Positions 10,098-21,719 of a stretch of DNA of 64,000 nucleotides are shown here, one piece after another (position 1 is the stretch's first letter; each line of letters begins with the position of its first letter). The DNA comes from Mesaphorura yosii (Eukaryota > Arthropoda > Collembola > Poduromorpha > Tullbergiidae): positions 1-64,000 of the forward strand of contig WIXG01000299.1 of NCBI GenBank assembly GCA_009869945.1, given 5' to 3'. The notes under the pieces are model-generated. The model saw nothing but the letters and a program-made list of their open reading frames with translations. It was not told the origin of the DNA and did not search any database. The position numbers and the translations under genes were made by a program.

Positions 10098-11221
10098 TCT
10101 CTAGCTGGGTCTTCCCATTCCTGCACTGCACTGAGCTGTAACGCCCGAAACTTATTCTGGAGACTAGTTCGACCGCTTTTCCTGCACCATGTGAATTTTT
10201 CACCAGAATCTGCACGTTTAATTAGTAGCCAACTGATGCGAGTGAATAATTATTATATGCTTTATGGTTTAATGCTGCGAAAACTGAGATCGATTAACAA
10301 AATTAAGGCACTAAGGCAGCAGCACAGGCACAAAGCGACCGACAGACCGACCAGAGAGGAGACAAAAGTGTAATGTCGAATTTAATTATGCTTACGTGTA
10401 CCTTGAACTCATAATGGCATCAATACTGACGTGGGCATACTGACTTGCTCTTCGCGTGTGAATTTTCTTTTCATTATTCCTCTCGAGCCGACGTGTTTTT
10501 GTGAATTGTGATTTTGATTCGCTCCTGCTCGATGTCCAACAGTGAATTGAGTGAACCAGAGTCAGGTGATCATTTTATGAGCTTCTGCTGCTGTTCTGCT
10601 GATGCTGGGAAGTTGAAGTTGGTCCATGAACCATAATTCACTGTTCACTGCTGCTGCTGCTGCTGTTCGAAATGCAGCATTATTGAGCAATTGGGCATCT
10701 TGTTTTTCGCACGGGGTAAACGCAGGCGCAGGGAAACAAGTCGGTTGAGCTTTTTGCAGGCGCAAAAGGCAAAGACAAAAGAATGGAACCAACATTCAAG
10801 GCGAACCGGTTCCACATTTCGTTTCGTTACATTTGGCATTGCCCATTTCGGACTCCGTCATCCAGTTTTTATGCAGCAGAAGTCAAAACGAGTTGAGTCG
10901 AGTTTCGTTGCCATTGCCATTGCAGAATTGAAATTGCCCACAATAATGCACGTGTGTAACAGGCCAGGGAATAAGAAAGAAACGAGTTCGAGTTTGGGGT
11001 GCACTGAATCGTAATTCAAGTAATTTATTATTGCTATTTCTATTGCTATTGCTATTGGTATTGCTAAATTGCTTAACTACACACGAACTTGACTCCAGTT
11101 ACCAGTTTTCAGTTTTCAGTACAGGACAAAAAGACAAAATGGCGGTGCACTCGGTTTCAAATGCCAGCGAAGCTCTAAGCTCATAATTTACTTTACGATT
11201 TCAGCATTCAGCGTCGAGTTC
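10098..11221. other. Intergenic, no gene; CTG/CAG microsatellite
   Basis: Spacer between two tandem CRAL-TRIO genes. It contains a short ctg repeat at about 10651-10665. The open frames here have no support. It must hold the promoter and 5' UTR of the 9063-10097 gene. Confidence 0.5.
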
Positions 11222-12478
11222 CTAAGAGTAGAATTCCGAGAGGAGGCGATCTTCTTTCAGGAGTGTATTAATCACATCGTGATCCATAGCATCGTGAAGG
11301 TCCAGTGGCCCTCCGAGGCAGCTGGGTAGCATTTCCCGGTCGAAATGCGTATGCAGCGAAGCGAGGTCGGAATGCATGTGCACCCGCTGGCGCAGTTTTT
11401 CCTTCAGGAGCCGCTGAGCGACGTACCACACGCTGTAGAAAATGTACGGGTGGTTGATGGCGTGCACGCCGGCAAGCTTCACTGGAAACCCGTCCTGCGC
11501 CCCGAAAATGACTCGCTTCAGCTCCTTCGGCGTCATCTGGCGACAGTGGGACAGGCCAAGGTTCTTCAGGTCGACGATGGCCGTCACTCCGTACAATTGC
11601 GTGTCGCGATCACGAATTGCCTGCTCCGCAATGAAGATGTAGCTGCGCATAAGGTCCTGAAGTGTGAATTTCTTGGTGTCCCACATTCCGACGCGAATGA
11701 ACGCGATTGTAGACCTGTCTCTCGCCTTGCCTTTCAGGATGACAGCCATGTTCTCCTGGAAGATGGACATGCACCTACTGGGACGGACGTTCATGAGAAT
11801 GTCCTGATTCCGCTTGATTTGGCTGTAGTAGCTCCGGATGAGAGCGTGAGCACGCTCCACGTTGTACTTCTTCACGCGCAGGAACTTGGTCAGGAACTCG
11901 TCGTCTTTGCGGAGGCATTCTTGATCGTCTGCGAGGAAAAGCGAAAAGGTTCATTATTTTTCGATGCATGCATTTATATTCATTAAAGATTTGGTCTCAC
12001 CTTTGAGCAATTCACGAAGACTCCTCAACAAAATGGGCAAATGCTCGTCTAAGTCCTCCTGGCTGAAGGTGCGCGAGAGGAGTCGTTGTCTTGTGAATTG
12101 TGAAGAGAGCGCCGTGAGTTCCTGACTGAATGTGCGGCTGAATCCACGTTCACGTCGGAGGAGAGTGGTCTTATTGTCTTCAGTGACAGTGAGCACCTCC
12201 TTGCTGGCTTGGCGTGTGAGAATTCGGTCTCGAACTGTGCCGTGTCCGTATCCAAGTGTCCCCAATCCATTCAGCGGCTCGCAGTGCTGGCTAATCTGAC
12301 GGGTAAGCGAGAGACGACGAGCTGCAGTGGTGCTGCACGGAGTCGGACCGCCGAGCACTTCTGCACGACTTGCCTGGCGTGTCAGTCTTCGTTCGTGGAT
12401 CGGGCGAGCCACCAGCGACTCACGGCTCATCTGACGACCCATCGTGTGATCCGGGGGCATTTCGATGCTGTCCAACAT
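11222..12478 (-). CDS. CRAL-TRIO domain protein, copy 2, with R-x-x-S-rich N-terminus
   Basis: Exons 12001-12478 and 11222-11928 (intron 72 nt, phase 1) encode 394 aa. The lipid-binding half resembles copy 1 throughout: DDEFLTKFLRVKKYNVERA, AIVDLKNLGLSHCRQ, VIFGAQDGFPVKLAGVHAIN, IFYSVWYVAQRLL, LPSCLGGPL. The intron interrupts the same codon after LRELLK in both genes, so they arose by tandem duplication. The 159-residue first exon differs: it carries repeated basophilic motifs (LTRQAS, LTRQIS, LTRQAS, FSRTFS, LSRTFS), each with Arg at -3 to Ser, the pattern for PKA/AMPK-type kinases and 14-3-3 binding. This suggests phosphorylation control of a cytosolic lipid carrier; that is inference. The start chosen is MLDSIEMPPD. 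Confidence 0.87.
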
Positions 12479-14673
12479 GGCTGGAGCTGGATTATTGGAG
12501 TGCAGTCACTTAATTAGCTTAAGTTTTCTGCAAGAGGCGACAGAGAAAATCGCGTATCGGTGCAAATACAGAGAAGGCCGTGGAAGAACTGCGAACTTTA
12601 GCAGGCAGTAACCGCACGAAGAAGTTGCGCACAAAAAATGATCTCTTCGTTGCAATTCTTCAGTTCATAAGAATCACGTCATTCGTCATCCAACTTAATA
12701 ACTAAGTAAAGTAAGGCTACCTGTTTAGATTACTTTTTGCTGCTGCGTACGTGTACGTGGACCTGCGGAGGTCTTGAGTTTCTTAATTGTTGAGCAACCT
12801 CCCAAAAAACTTGTGTGTACATTTTATTATGAATTTATTCATGGACAACCACAATTTTGCATTAAACTAGTGGAATGGGAACCAGAACTGAAATATAGAG
12901 ATGGCACGACGGCTGCTGGCTCGTGTTAAGCCAGTTAAGCACTGAACACTGCCCTCAACTGAAAAGTGGCTTGACTTTGACGTAAATGGTGAAGGTCAGT
13001 CGTCTTCTCGTTCTTCGTTTTGTATCTGTTCTCTATACTTATGCTTAAACTTGCTCCTCGCCTGTCGGCTCCGTCCGACGTCGTGCCATAAACTCATCAA
13101 CTTTTTCACAAGCAATTCACAAGGCTATGGCTCGAATGAGTCTGTGCTAGAGTCAGATGTTTACCATTGAACTTGAATTTGGCGTGCCAAAAACTACACC
13201 GACTCGGAATTCCCAGCGTCAAGTCAGGCACATTAATTGTTAATTTATTAGTTCCCCGTTCGTCATTCGATGTTTCTACAGCTCATCGTCACCCATCATG
13301 AATTAATACAATGGAGAATTGCAGAATCATCAGCAATTAGTGTAGTCCAAGTAAAATGCAAATGCAAAGGCGCAGTGTTATTAAGCAGTGTGATACCTCC
13401 TGAATTTGGTTCTCATATGCATCAGCTACGACGACGACGATAACGTGACCTCCAACCCAAGAACGCAAGACGCAAGAACAGTTACTTTAAGTGTCGAGTC
13501 GAATGTGCGTGAGGCGTGAGTTCATCAATTCAATTCTGTGCTGAGAGCTGATAAAATGTAAGTTTTTGTCAATACTTCGGGATTAACGTTGTAGTAGTAG
13601 TTGTATTTTAATCGTCGATTGTCGCATGAAGAATTCACGGAATTTGATGTTGAATTCGAATTCTTTCCGTTTGTTTTGTTGTCTCGTGAAGGTAGCGGCA
13701 GCAGCATAGGTTCTTATCTCTTGAGCTTGACGTTGACACTGCGATGACGATGACAAGGGCAAGGAAACACGACGACACTACCGTACGTGATATGTAACAG
13801 ACGATTTGATTTAGTGGATTAGGCTGAATGGTAAGAATGACAACACGACGGCCACGGTCCACAAGATTAACAAACTTGTTGTTCTTGCCAGTTGTCAGTC
13901 ACCTTTTGGCTTTTGGGTTTACTGAGAATTGAATGAAGTACATGAAGTACTTAATGAAGGTTCCGTCACCGTCACCCTCCTCGTCGTCGTTGTCACTTTG
14001 CCCTTGTCTTCTCGGTGCCTCCATTTCCTGTCGTATGTCACTCGTACGTAAGTGCGACTGATCATGGCCGTGATAAGGTTCGAAATTTTGAAATCGTGGT
14101 CACGAGGTTTGAAAGAGGACAGTCAGCTCAATTAGGAGTTGACATTCGTTCTTGTGTGGTAATTTTCCAATAACGAGGGCTTGGTGACAGACAGACTCAT
14201 GCAAAACTTTAATTACGTAATTACTAAATTATGTTATTGTGCGTTCGCACTTTGCAGAGTCATTCATTCTTACTGACTTGACTGTTCATAAATCATGACT
14301 GATCGACGGATGCTTGCTGAACTCAAAAATCGTTGTGCACTTGGTCTCTCTACTAAACTGACTCGACACGAGGACGAGATGCATTTCCATCGCTATTTTC
14401 GCTGCTGCATCGCAAATAAGCCTGTCTGTCCACTCAGCCAGGCCAATTTCGCTCTGGAATCTGCTTGACGCGAGACAGACAACCCGAACGCGAGAGGAGA
14501 TCACGATGAAATTAAGTTAATCGACCGGAAAGTCGAAAAATGTTTCATTTGGATTGGTGAATACGAGTGCACATGCATAATCTTTCCAGATCTTCTTATT
14601 AGGATATAAAAACCAAAAGTAACTAGCCCATGCCTCGAAAGAAGTTTCACATTTCTGCTTGCGTACGTGAACA
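12479..14673. other. Intergenic, no gene recognised
   Basis: About 2.2 kb between divergent genes (minus-strand CRAL-TRIO,  plus-strand monooxygenase). All frames are short, without splice-compatible neighbours. A TATA box near the right end serves the monooxygenase gene. Confidence 0.5.
14605..14611 (+). promoter_or_regulatory. TATA box of the monooxygenase gene
   Basis: TATAAAA at 14605-14611 lies 69 nt upstream of the ATG at 14674, a distance that leaves a short 5' UTR of about 35-40 nt. Confidence 0.5.
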
Positions 14674-17323
14674 ATGAAACTCTTCTTATTGCAGTTGCAG
14701 CTCCTCGTGTGGGCTCTGACCCTCACGGTCGCCGCTGGTAATTCCTACGACGATGACGAAGGCGGGTCGTTGGGACCCATGGCCTGGACAAATACGCTGG
14801 ACTTCGAGAGCGGGTTCCATGCCAAGTGGTCCACGAGCGATCCAGATTGGTTGGCCATGGAAATAAGCGCCCCGACCAGCGGCTACGTTGCCATCGGCAT
14901 GTCGCCCAATGGAGCCATGCAGGGTTCGGACATAATCATGGGTTGGGTCGACAAGAACGGTCAGCCACATGTCAAAGACTTGTACTCTGTCGGGAACGAA
15001 ACTCCGCGGGAAGACCGGAGCCAAGACGTCGAGTTGCTTGAGGCAGAAGAAAGCGGCGATGGAACGGTCGTCAGATACAGACGGAAATGGAACACGTGCG
15101 ATAAGGAAAATGACTACAAGATTACGGCAAGTTCACTTTTCTCATTTCTCAAATCAACATAATAACAATCAGTTGTCATTGAATTGTGGTTTCAACAACG
15201 AATCGGTCCTTTTTTACAGAACGACACAGTGAAATTAATTTGGGCGTTTGGAGACGAAGATCCGGACGCTAACGGAGGGAACTTCAACCCGCAGTATCAT
15301 CGTGACAAGCGTGGAGTGCAAAATGCATACCTGAGAGCACAAGGAACGGACACAGCGTTTCCAGACGACGAAAATCTGGACCCTCACGTTAAATTCTTTG
15401 ATATAGCCGTGGAAAATGTAAGCAAAACCTTGCCTCCTTGTCCGAGATCGCTACCAGGCCGCGCGTAGTTTTTCTTTACATGTGTGTTTGTGTTCTGCGT
15501 TCTGATTTTTGCACAGTACAAAGTTGGAATCGAGAGGACAACGTATTCCTGCTTTCTGATGCGATACCCGCAAATGGAGAAGAAGAATCATATGATTGGG
15601 GTAAGAAACAAGAAAACACGTATAAAAATGTACAGCTTGAGCTCAAACATTGCCTGCATTGCATTGGCGCAATTTCAGTGGCGACCAATCATCGAAGCTG
15701 CCAACAAGCCCCGAGTGCATCACTTTATCGTCTTTGAGTGCATCGTTCCAAACGGTGACACGGCATCTGTCTTCAAGAAGCACTTGGGTCGAGTTGAGAC
15801 GTGCTACAATCCAAACATGCCCACCGAATGGGGCGAATACTGCTGGACGGTGCCGATCGTCTGGACCCTCGGGCAGGAAGGCGAGATGCTCGCCGAGCAT
15901 TTGGGCATTCCGATTGGGGAGGAGCATGGCGGCGCAACGTACTTTATGTTTGAGGTGCACTACGATAATCCGGAGGGCATTGAATGCAAGTAATTCAGAA
16001 GTTAGCCGCAAGCGCCGCATTAACTCGAGTTCTGGCTACTGATTGTGATTGCAGTTATGGACAATTCTGGAATTCGCGTCTATCACACCGACCAGCTGCG
16101 AGAAAACGACGTGACATCGGCCACAATCGGCACGCGGTTCACTTCCTTCCTTTTTGTCCCGCCTGGTGCGGACAGTTATCACATGGTCGGCGGCTGCACG
16201 GCGGAGTGCACCAGCAAAGCGCTGCCTCCAGGCGGTGTAAGGGCGACACATGTTGTGCTTCATTCTCACAGTGTGGCACGGAGAGCTGTGCTTCGTCATA
16301 TTCGGAATGGACAAGAGCTGCCTCCGATCGCTGAAGTAAGCCGAATCTCTCTGCGATTCTTCGAACTACGGCTTCGGCAGCCGCAGCAGCTCTAATCGCT
16401 TGGCTTGGTTTGATATGAATTGCACAGGACAATAATTACGACCTGAATTATCAACAAGCTCGCATTGTTTCACCGGAGCGCCAAATTTTGCCTGGGGACA
16501 CTCTGATCATGATGTGCGACTACAACACGACTCACCGGAAGGATCCAATTTATGTAAGAAGGCAATTTGGGCAATTTTATTGGCCCATCAGTGAAAAGTG
16601 AAAATTACTGGAAGCAAACTTGCAGCTGAGGATTCATTTGGGACCCATTTTATTTTATTGACTTGATTCAGGGCGATTTGACCACCGAAGACTCCGAAAT
16701 GTGTCACGCATTCTTGTTTTACTACCCAAAAGTGGACACTTTTGCATCGTGCCAGTTTCAGTCCGAAATGTATGGTTTTCTTAATGCGCTTGGCGTGGAG
16801 GAAGTTGAAGGCAAAGTGCTTGACGTCGTTGGACTACCTTATCAGCCAAAGTAAGAAACTTCCTCTGTACAAGCCGAGCCTCGTTGTCTCAAGCCTCGTT
16901 GTAACAATTTACAGGGAAAATGAGATTTTTGAACCCCATGACGAAGGAATGCTGCTCCTGCTCCAGAACATGAGCATGAACTCGTTTGAGGGAATGAACA
17001 TCGTCAAGCCCGCCCAGCTGAAAGGAACCACAGTGAAGGAGTTGGTTGACAGGCAACCATGGACGGCCAACAACGGAGCGCTCACGAAACGGTTTCAGAA
17101 ACGGATTCTGAACGGAAACTACTACGCAATTTGCACGGGAGCGGGGCGGAAGAGAATTCCACTTGAGGTAAGGTCCATGTCAACTTTCTGGTAATGCCAG
17201 TGTTGTACGTATTCTTGTACGAATTATTCTTTGTTGCAGAAATACGTAACCAAATTACCGAGATTCCGAAGATATCGAGAATATGACGTGGCCTGCAACG
17301 TCGAGAATGAAACCGACGCTTAA
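14674..17323 (+). CDS. DBH/MOXD1-family copper monooxygenase (exon 4/5 junction off by one)
   Basis: Nine exons: 14674-15126, 15220-15417, 15517-15600, 15679-15989, 16055-16335, 16428-16553, 16672-16850, 16915-17167, 17240-17323; about 656 aa. A signal peptide (MKLFLLQLQLLVWALTLTVAAG) leads into a DOMON domain (about residues 38-170). Two copper type II monooxygenase domains follow: VHHFIVFEC carries the paired His ligands, then HYDNP, then the H-x-H pair in LHSHS, and EMCHAF carries the expected Met ligand region. The family hydroxylates catechol- or tyramine-like amines in the secretory path with copper and ascorbate; the substrate here is unknown. Intron 1 starts with GC rather than GT. 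Exon 4 ends TGC AA before GTAATT, while exon 5 needs one base plus TT to read IMDNSGIRVYHT, so the summed coding length is one base too long. Either an indel makes it a pseudogene or the base is an assembly error. AATAAA lies at 17420. Confidence 0.82.
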
Positions 17324-17570
17324 AAGTGAATACGTTGGTTTCGGGCAATCAATCGGAAAGAGACTGTATAGACACTGCACTTAAAAATTTCAAATCGGGG
17401 AAAAAACTGAAAAATTCGCAATAAAAGCATTCGATGCTAAGAACGAAACTCCTTTTTATTCCAATTGAAGAGTTGAGGCACATAATTAATTTCAGGGCGG
17501 ACGGAGGCACAGGCGCAATTTATTAGCACTAGCTGCTCTTTACAATAATTTAAAATGACGGTGTAAGCTA

Positions 17571-19913
17571 TCATTTCGTATTGTTCAGCGATCCACCCGA
17601 CTGGTCGTGGTCGGAGCCTGAACTAGAGCTCTGTGGTTCGACACCAACAAAGTAGACCTCCGTGGAGCAGTCTTTGATCTTGATATTCTCAATGAAGAAG
17701 CTCTCCTCGTTTTTCAGATTTTCCACGCTCCCTTCTCCAAGCTGAGTCTCGGAGTCCAGCATGATCGCGTAATTGTTCGAATGAAGTATGACCACGTCTT
17801 GAATGTAGTTTTTGCCCAGCAACGCGCTCTGAAAAGTGTCCAGGGTTCATTTTCATTAAGCCGGACCTCGTACTTGCTTTGCCTTGCTTTGATTGGAACT
17901 TACCTGCATGCCAATCACACAATTCGTGATGGTTGCCTCATAAATTTCTGTATCCGCATCATTTTGAACGACGAGCCCAATACTGCAGAATTTGATTGTA
18001 CTCCGCTGAAGGTGCAACGACGCTCGCTCCGTCAGCTCGATGGCAGTGATTGGGCGTGAAGGATTTCTGAAATTCCATCGGTTATCAATTTTCGCATTCA
18101 GAGCAAAAGTATTCTTTAGGGCCAGGGCCGTGACGCACTTACTCAGCATTGTCGTTCAACTTTGTGGTGATAATCACGTTGTGGAGTCGAAGTCCACCCT
18201 GAACAAGAAGCCCAACGCCTGGGCCCGATGTTGAGAAGTCGCCAGCGCCAGTAGATGAGAAATTGACTTTGTCGAGAAGAATGGTGACATTTTCCATGGA
18301 CACTTCGCTACAGCGCATGACATTTAGCCAAACGTGGTCGGCAGTTGTCGGAGAAATGACTGCTTGACCGTAGCCCGCATGAGGACCTGGCGGCAAAGAA
18401 AAATCTGTAAGGCAAGGCGATTCCAAATCCAAGGTTTTGAACGATAATTAGCACAAGCTTACCCGATATTTGTCCTCCACTGTTTCCAATCACCCCGAAA
18501 GAGCTGATGGGATGCTCGCCGCAGCCCACAAATATCCTGCAGCCCGGTCTGCACTTCCGCAGCGCAATTTCCAGGCTCTCAACCATCCTAAATTGTTGAG
18601 ATGACCCACAGCAGTTTTTCATGGAATCCAGGATTGCCTCCATGTTTCCCACAGTGCACTCGTTCACGCCGGGCACCAAAAGCACCTCGTCCTGAAAGAC
18701 AGTGTCGTCGACGTAGGGCGTTTGCGCCTGCTGCTGTAGAATCCAGCTTGCCCTCTGTTCAGACGTTTGGACATACGCCTGAGCTTCCACAATGCTCTGG
18801 CCCATATCGAGTTGATCTCGCAAAATTGGAGACGGTAAATCACGCTTGCGACTACGGCCAGCTCTAAAATCCATAGCAAAACCTGATTAATTTGATTTCA
18901 CGCTTTCACGTCTTTGCTTTGGATTTTTAATGAGTCAATTGTCAACTGAACTCACATCACAGCACCTGTCGTTCCGTTGTCATTCATTTCCACTGGTATG
19001 TCCACGCCATTCTCGTCCCAAAAGTCGGCCTTAATTTCCTCCAACTGTTGATTACTACTTCGATACTTCAGCTGCTCGTAACTGAGGTTGTTTAGTGGCT
19101 TCCGAATCGGGCGCCACTCGGAGTTATCGTGTCGAGACATGGACTTGCTGCTGCCAGGCCTGAATGTAAACGAGCCCTTCATACGCATTACCCACCCACG
19201 TCCCACGTGTAATATGAACACATGAGAGATGAATTACCGTGAAGCAGGCACGAAAAATTGGTCGGCCAGAGGACTTGAAGGAGGAGGGTATTCTTCAATA
19301 TCCTCGTCACCCATCAACGTAATTTCATCGTCCGGGTCGTAAGCTTCGATGTAATCCGCGATAATCTGATGCTTTTGTTTTTTGTTTTCTATATTGTTGA
19401 CCCTGCATAACTTTGTTGGGTCATCCTCATCGACTTTTACTAATCACAACCAACAGAATTTTGTTAACGAAAGGTGGAAATTGTCGAAGTTCGTGGCTAA
19501 TATAATTAATTAATGAACTTTTATTAAATCCTTGCTTACTATTCTCATTCTCCTCCCATTCCACTTCCAATTCGTCATCACTGCCGGAGCTTTCTACAAT
19601 TTCATTATCGCCGTGACTCTGAATGATCCCACGGATGCCAGCCCAGTCCAAGTCCCGTTTTAATTGTGATTCGGCTTCCCTCTCCATTTCCTCGGTCAGG
19701 CTCAGGCGAACTCTAGTCGGATGTGGCTGACTGTTCTCGTCACCCTCACCGTCATCACCTGGACACTGCTGGTTCATTTCGCTGTCGCTGTCCGCACGAG
19801 TTTTATTTGCCTACACAAATGACATTACATTAGAATGATCTTACTTCAGTGGTAATATGTGTTCAATTTCAATTTACTGCTTCTAGGAACTGTTCAAAGC
19901 ATTCAAAGCCCAT
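17571..19913 (-). CDS. Parallel beta-helix repeat protein, 598 aa
   Basis: Eight exons read from the right: 19878-19913, 19540-19810, 19238-19439, 18956-19159, 18463-18863, 18143-18404, 17904-18066, 17571-17828. All phases agree and give 598 aa. Residues 1-200 are acidic and disordered (GSDDELEVEWEENEN, DPDDEITLMGDEDIEEY). Residues about 300-580 look like right-handed parallel beta-helix rungs: LEIALRKCRPGCRIFVG; VSMENVTILLDKVNFSS; LRLHNVIITTKL; ASLHLQRSTIKFCSIGLVV; TEIYEATITNCVIG; YIQDVVILHSNNYAIML; FFIENIKIKDCSTEV. The combination of an acidic N-terminus and C-terminal beta-helix recalls SHCBP1/nessun-dorma proteins (cytokinesis partners of centralspindlin), but no diagnostic motif settles this. 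An in-frame TGA just upstream of the start supports MGFECFEQ as the N-terminus. Its 3' end faces the monooxygenase gene across about 250 nt. Confidence 0.7.
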
Positions 19914-20876
19914 GCGTCATGCGCGGCTCGTAAAGTGAGTCACGTCACAATCACAAGGCGCTGTCGCCGACAGTGAAAATTGCGGTCTCTGTCTTCCTGA
20001 TATTTTACTTACAGATGATACCTGCTCCTTGTGGTTGGTATTTGGAGGCTCCAAATATGAATAGCCTATTCGGTTGGGTCCACTTGTCACTTTTGCTATT
20101 ATCACTTTCTTCCACGTGTGCTCGTAGCTCATACGTCATTGGCCAGCATTGCTTATCAGCTAAGCTGCTCTGAAGGAATTCGAATTCTTGTGCTATTTTC
20201 ACAAATTCACTGTCAACTAATTAATTACTAAAATTTTTAGCTGCGGATGCTGATCCAAATTAGGCATATGCTAAATGCAGGTTTGTTTATCTCGTAACCA
20301 TCAAGACGATCACGTTTCATTTGTTAAAAGTGGTGCCACAAAATACGAAAATAAATTAGATTGTCAAATGCAGCTTAGCTTTGAACGTCTCGCGCTGACT
20401 CACCAGCTGCAGCTGTCTCATCTCTCGTCTGGAGACGCCAATTGATAATAGTCTCATTTGTAAATATCTGACGCATTCTTATCAGTTTAAGCGTACTGAT
20501 GATGATGGCACAACTGTGGAATATTTTGACGCTTGAAATTAAATGCTCACAAATTCAAGGCTCATTCAATACGTTGAGCCGTAAGCGAATACGACTTATG
20601 CGACACAATTAAATAACCACAAGTCATTTCCAATCTAATTTAAATAACAATGCTAATTTGTAATTCAATTACACGAATCATGATCAGAAAAGTGCGCAGT
20701 GATTAATTTCTGCCCGTCTGTAGAATCAAATCAAAATTAGTGTTGGGCTGGAGTCTGGACGTCTGTAGTGTGGTGTGTAACTTGGCTGCTTCGTGTCATC
20801 TGGAAGGAAGGCCTGCTTGAAACTGGAAAATTGGCCCCAGATAAGCCAGATATTTTCCGAGTTTGGAGGAGACACA
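19914..20876. other. Intergenic; one unsupported minus-strand frame
   Basis: Divergent spacer between the beta-helix gene and the four-TM gene. A 65-codon minus-strand frame (20005-20202) ends at a good donor (ATCT|GTAAGT) but cannot be joined in frame to the beta-helix start because of a TGA; it may be 5' UTR. Confidence 0.4.
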
Positions 20877-21719
20877 ATGAAGTCTGACATCGTCATCGGC
20901 CCCGTCATCGACGTAGACACCCGTCACCGTCTGGTTTGGAAGCGAGGTGCGATTGTTGTGGTTTTGATCGAGTTTGTAAGAGATTTCGCAATCCTCCTGC
21001 TCTTTATTTAATAAGTCCGATTCTCAGACATCTTAAGTGCATTTTGCTTAGTTGACAGCATTAACCGGCCTCGTCAACAAAGTCTCTCAACTCTTACGGA
21101 ATTCAGGGGTTCAAGAGTACGCCTTTGATCTGTCTACTTCCTCCTTGTCCGGAGATGATGCAGTCGTTCAGGACCTCGGAAGTCTCAAATCGCAAACATT
21201 TCAACAGATTCGAAGTCAGTTCAATTTTTCTGTATTCCATCAGCTTTAAACGTCGTGCCAAAACAGAATCGCAATTTTTCTTTTTGTGAACGATTACATA
21301 GCCACGTACCAAATTCGAGTGGCCTTCTCCTTGTTGATATCATTCGTGATCATTTACGTACTCATGACCTTCTTCAACCTACTCCTGATAATTGGCATCA
21401 AAAAGGTAACATGATTCCCTGCACAAAAGAAACAATAAAGAGAAAATGACCTCGAATTTAATTTTATTGCTTTGTGTTCCAGTCTAAAACCGTGCTGCTC
21501 AGAGTTTGGCATCGATTTTCAATATTTTTAATTGCGGTGTATATTCTTGGAGCATTGATCGAGGCGACGGCGACCCCAGAAAAATCTTCTGTCCCACCTG
21601 AGCTTATTATCCGAATCTTTCTCATCTGGATCCTGGACGAGTACTTGAAATCAATTGAAGAAGGAGTCTTTCACAGCAGTGCAGGGCCTTCGGAAGTGCT
21701 GAATAACAACGCCATATGA
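20877..21719 (+). CDS. Small four-transmembrane protein, unknown function
   Basis: Exons 20877-20975, 21052-21214, 21302-21405 and 21483-21719 join in frame to encode 200 aa. Four hydrophobic helices are visible: RGAIVVVLIEFLTALTG; VAFSLLISFVIIYVLMTFFN followed by LLLIIGI; FSIFLIAVYILGALIEA; ELIIRIFLIWILDEYL. A cytosolic-looking linker between TM1 and TM2 is rich in Ser and Asp. Small arthropod four-TM proteins of this size and layout exist as lineage-specific families (for example those grouped as DUF4728), but no signature residue places it. A longer frame upstream of the ATG lacks an alternative ATG. All introns are short and canonical. Confidence 0.65.

Noticed and set aside
19914-19943. 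In-frame TGA before MGFECFEQ as a possible selenocysteine codon
   Set aside because: No SECIS-like element was apparent and the upstream frame has no family match; ordinary 5' UTR is simpler.
20005-20202. 65-codon minus-strand frame ending at a good donor upstream of the beta-helix gene
   Set aside because: No downstream acceptor joins it in frame; the beta-helix start is preceded by an in-frame TGA.
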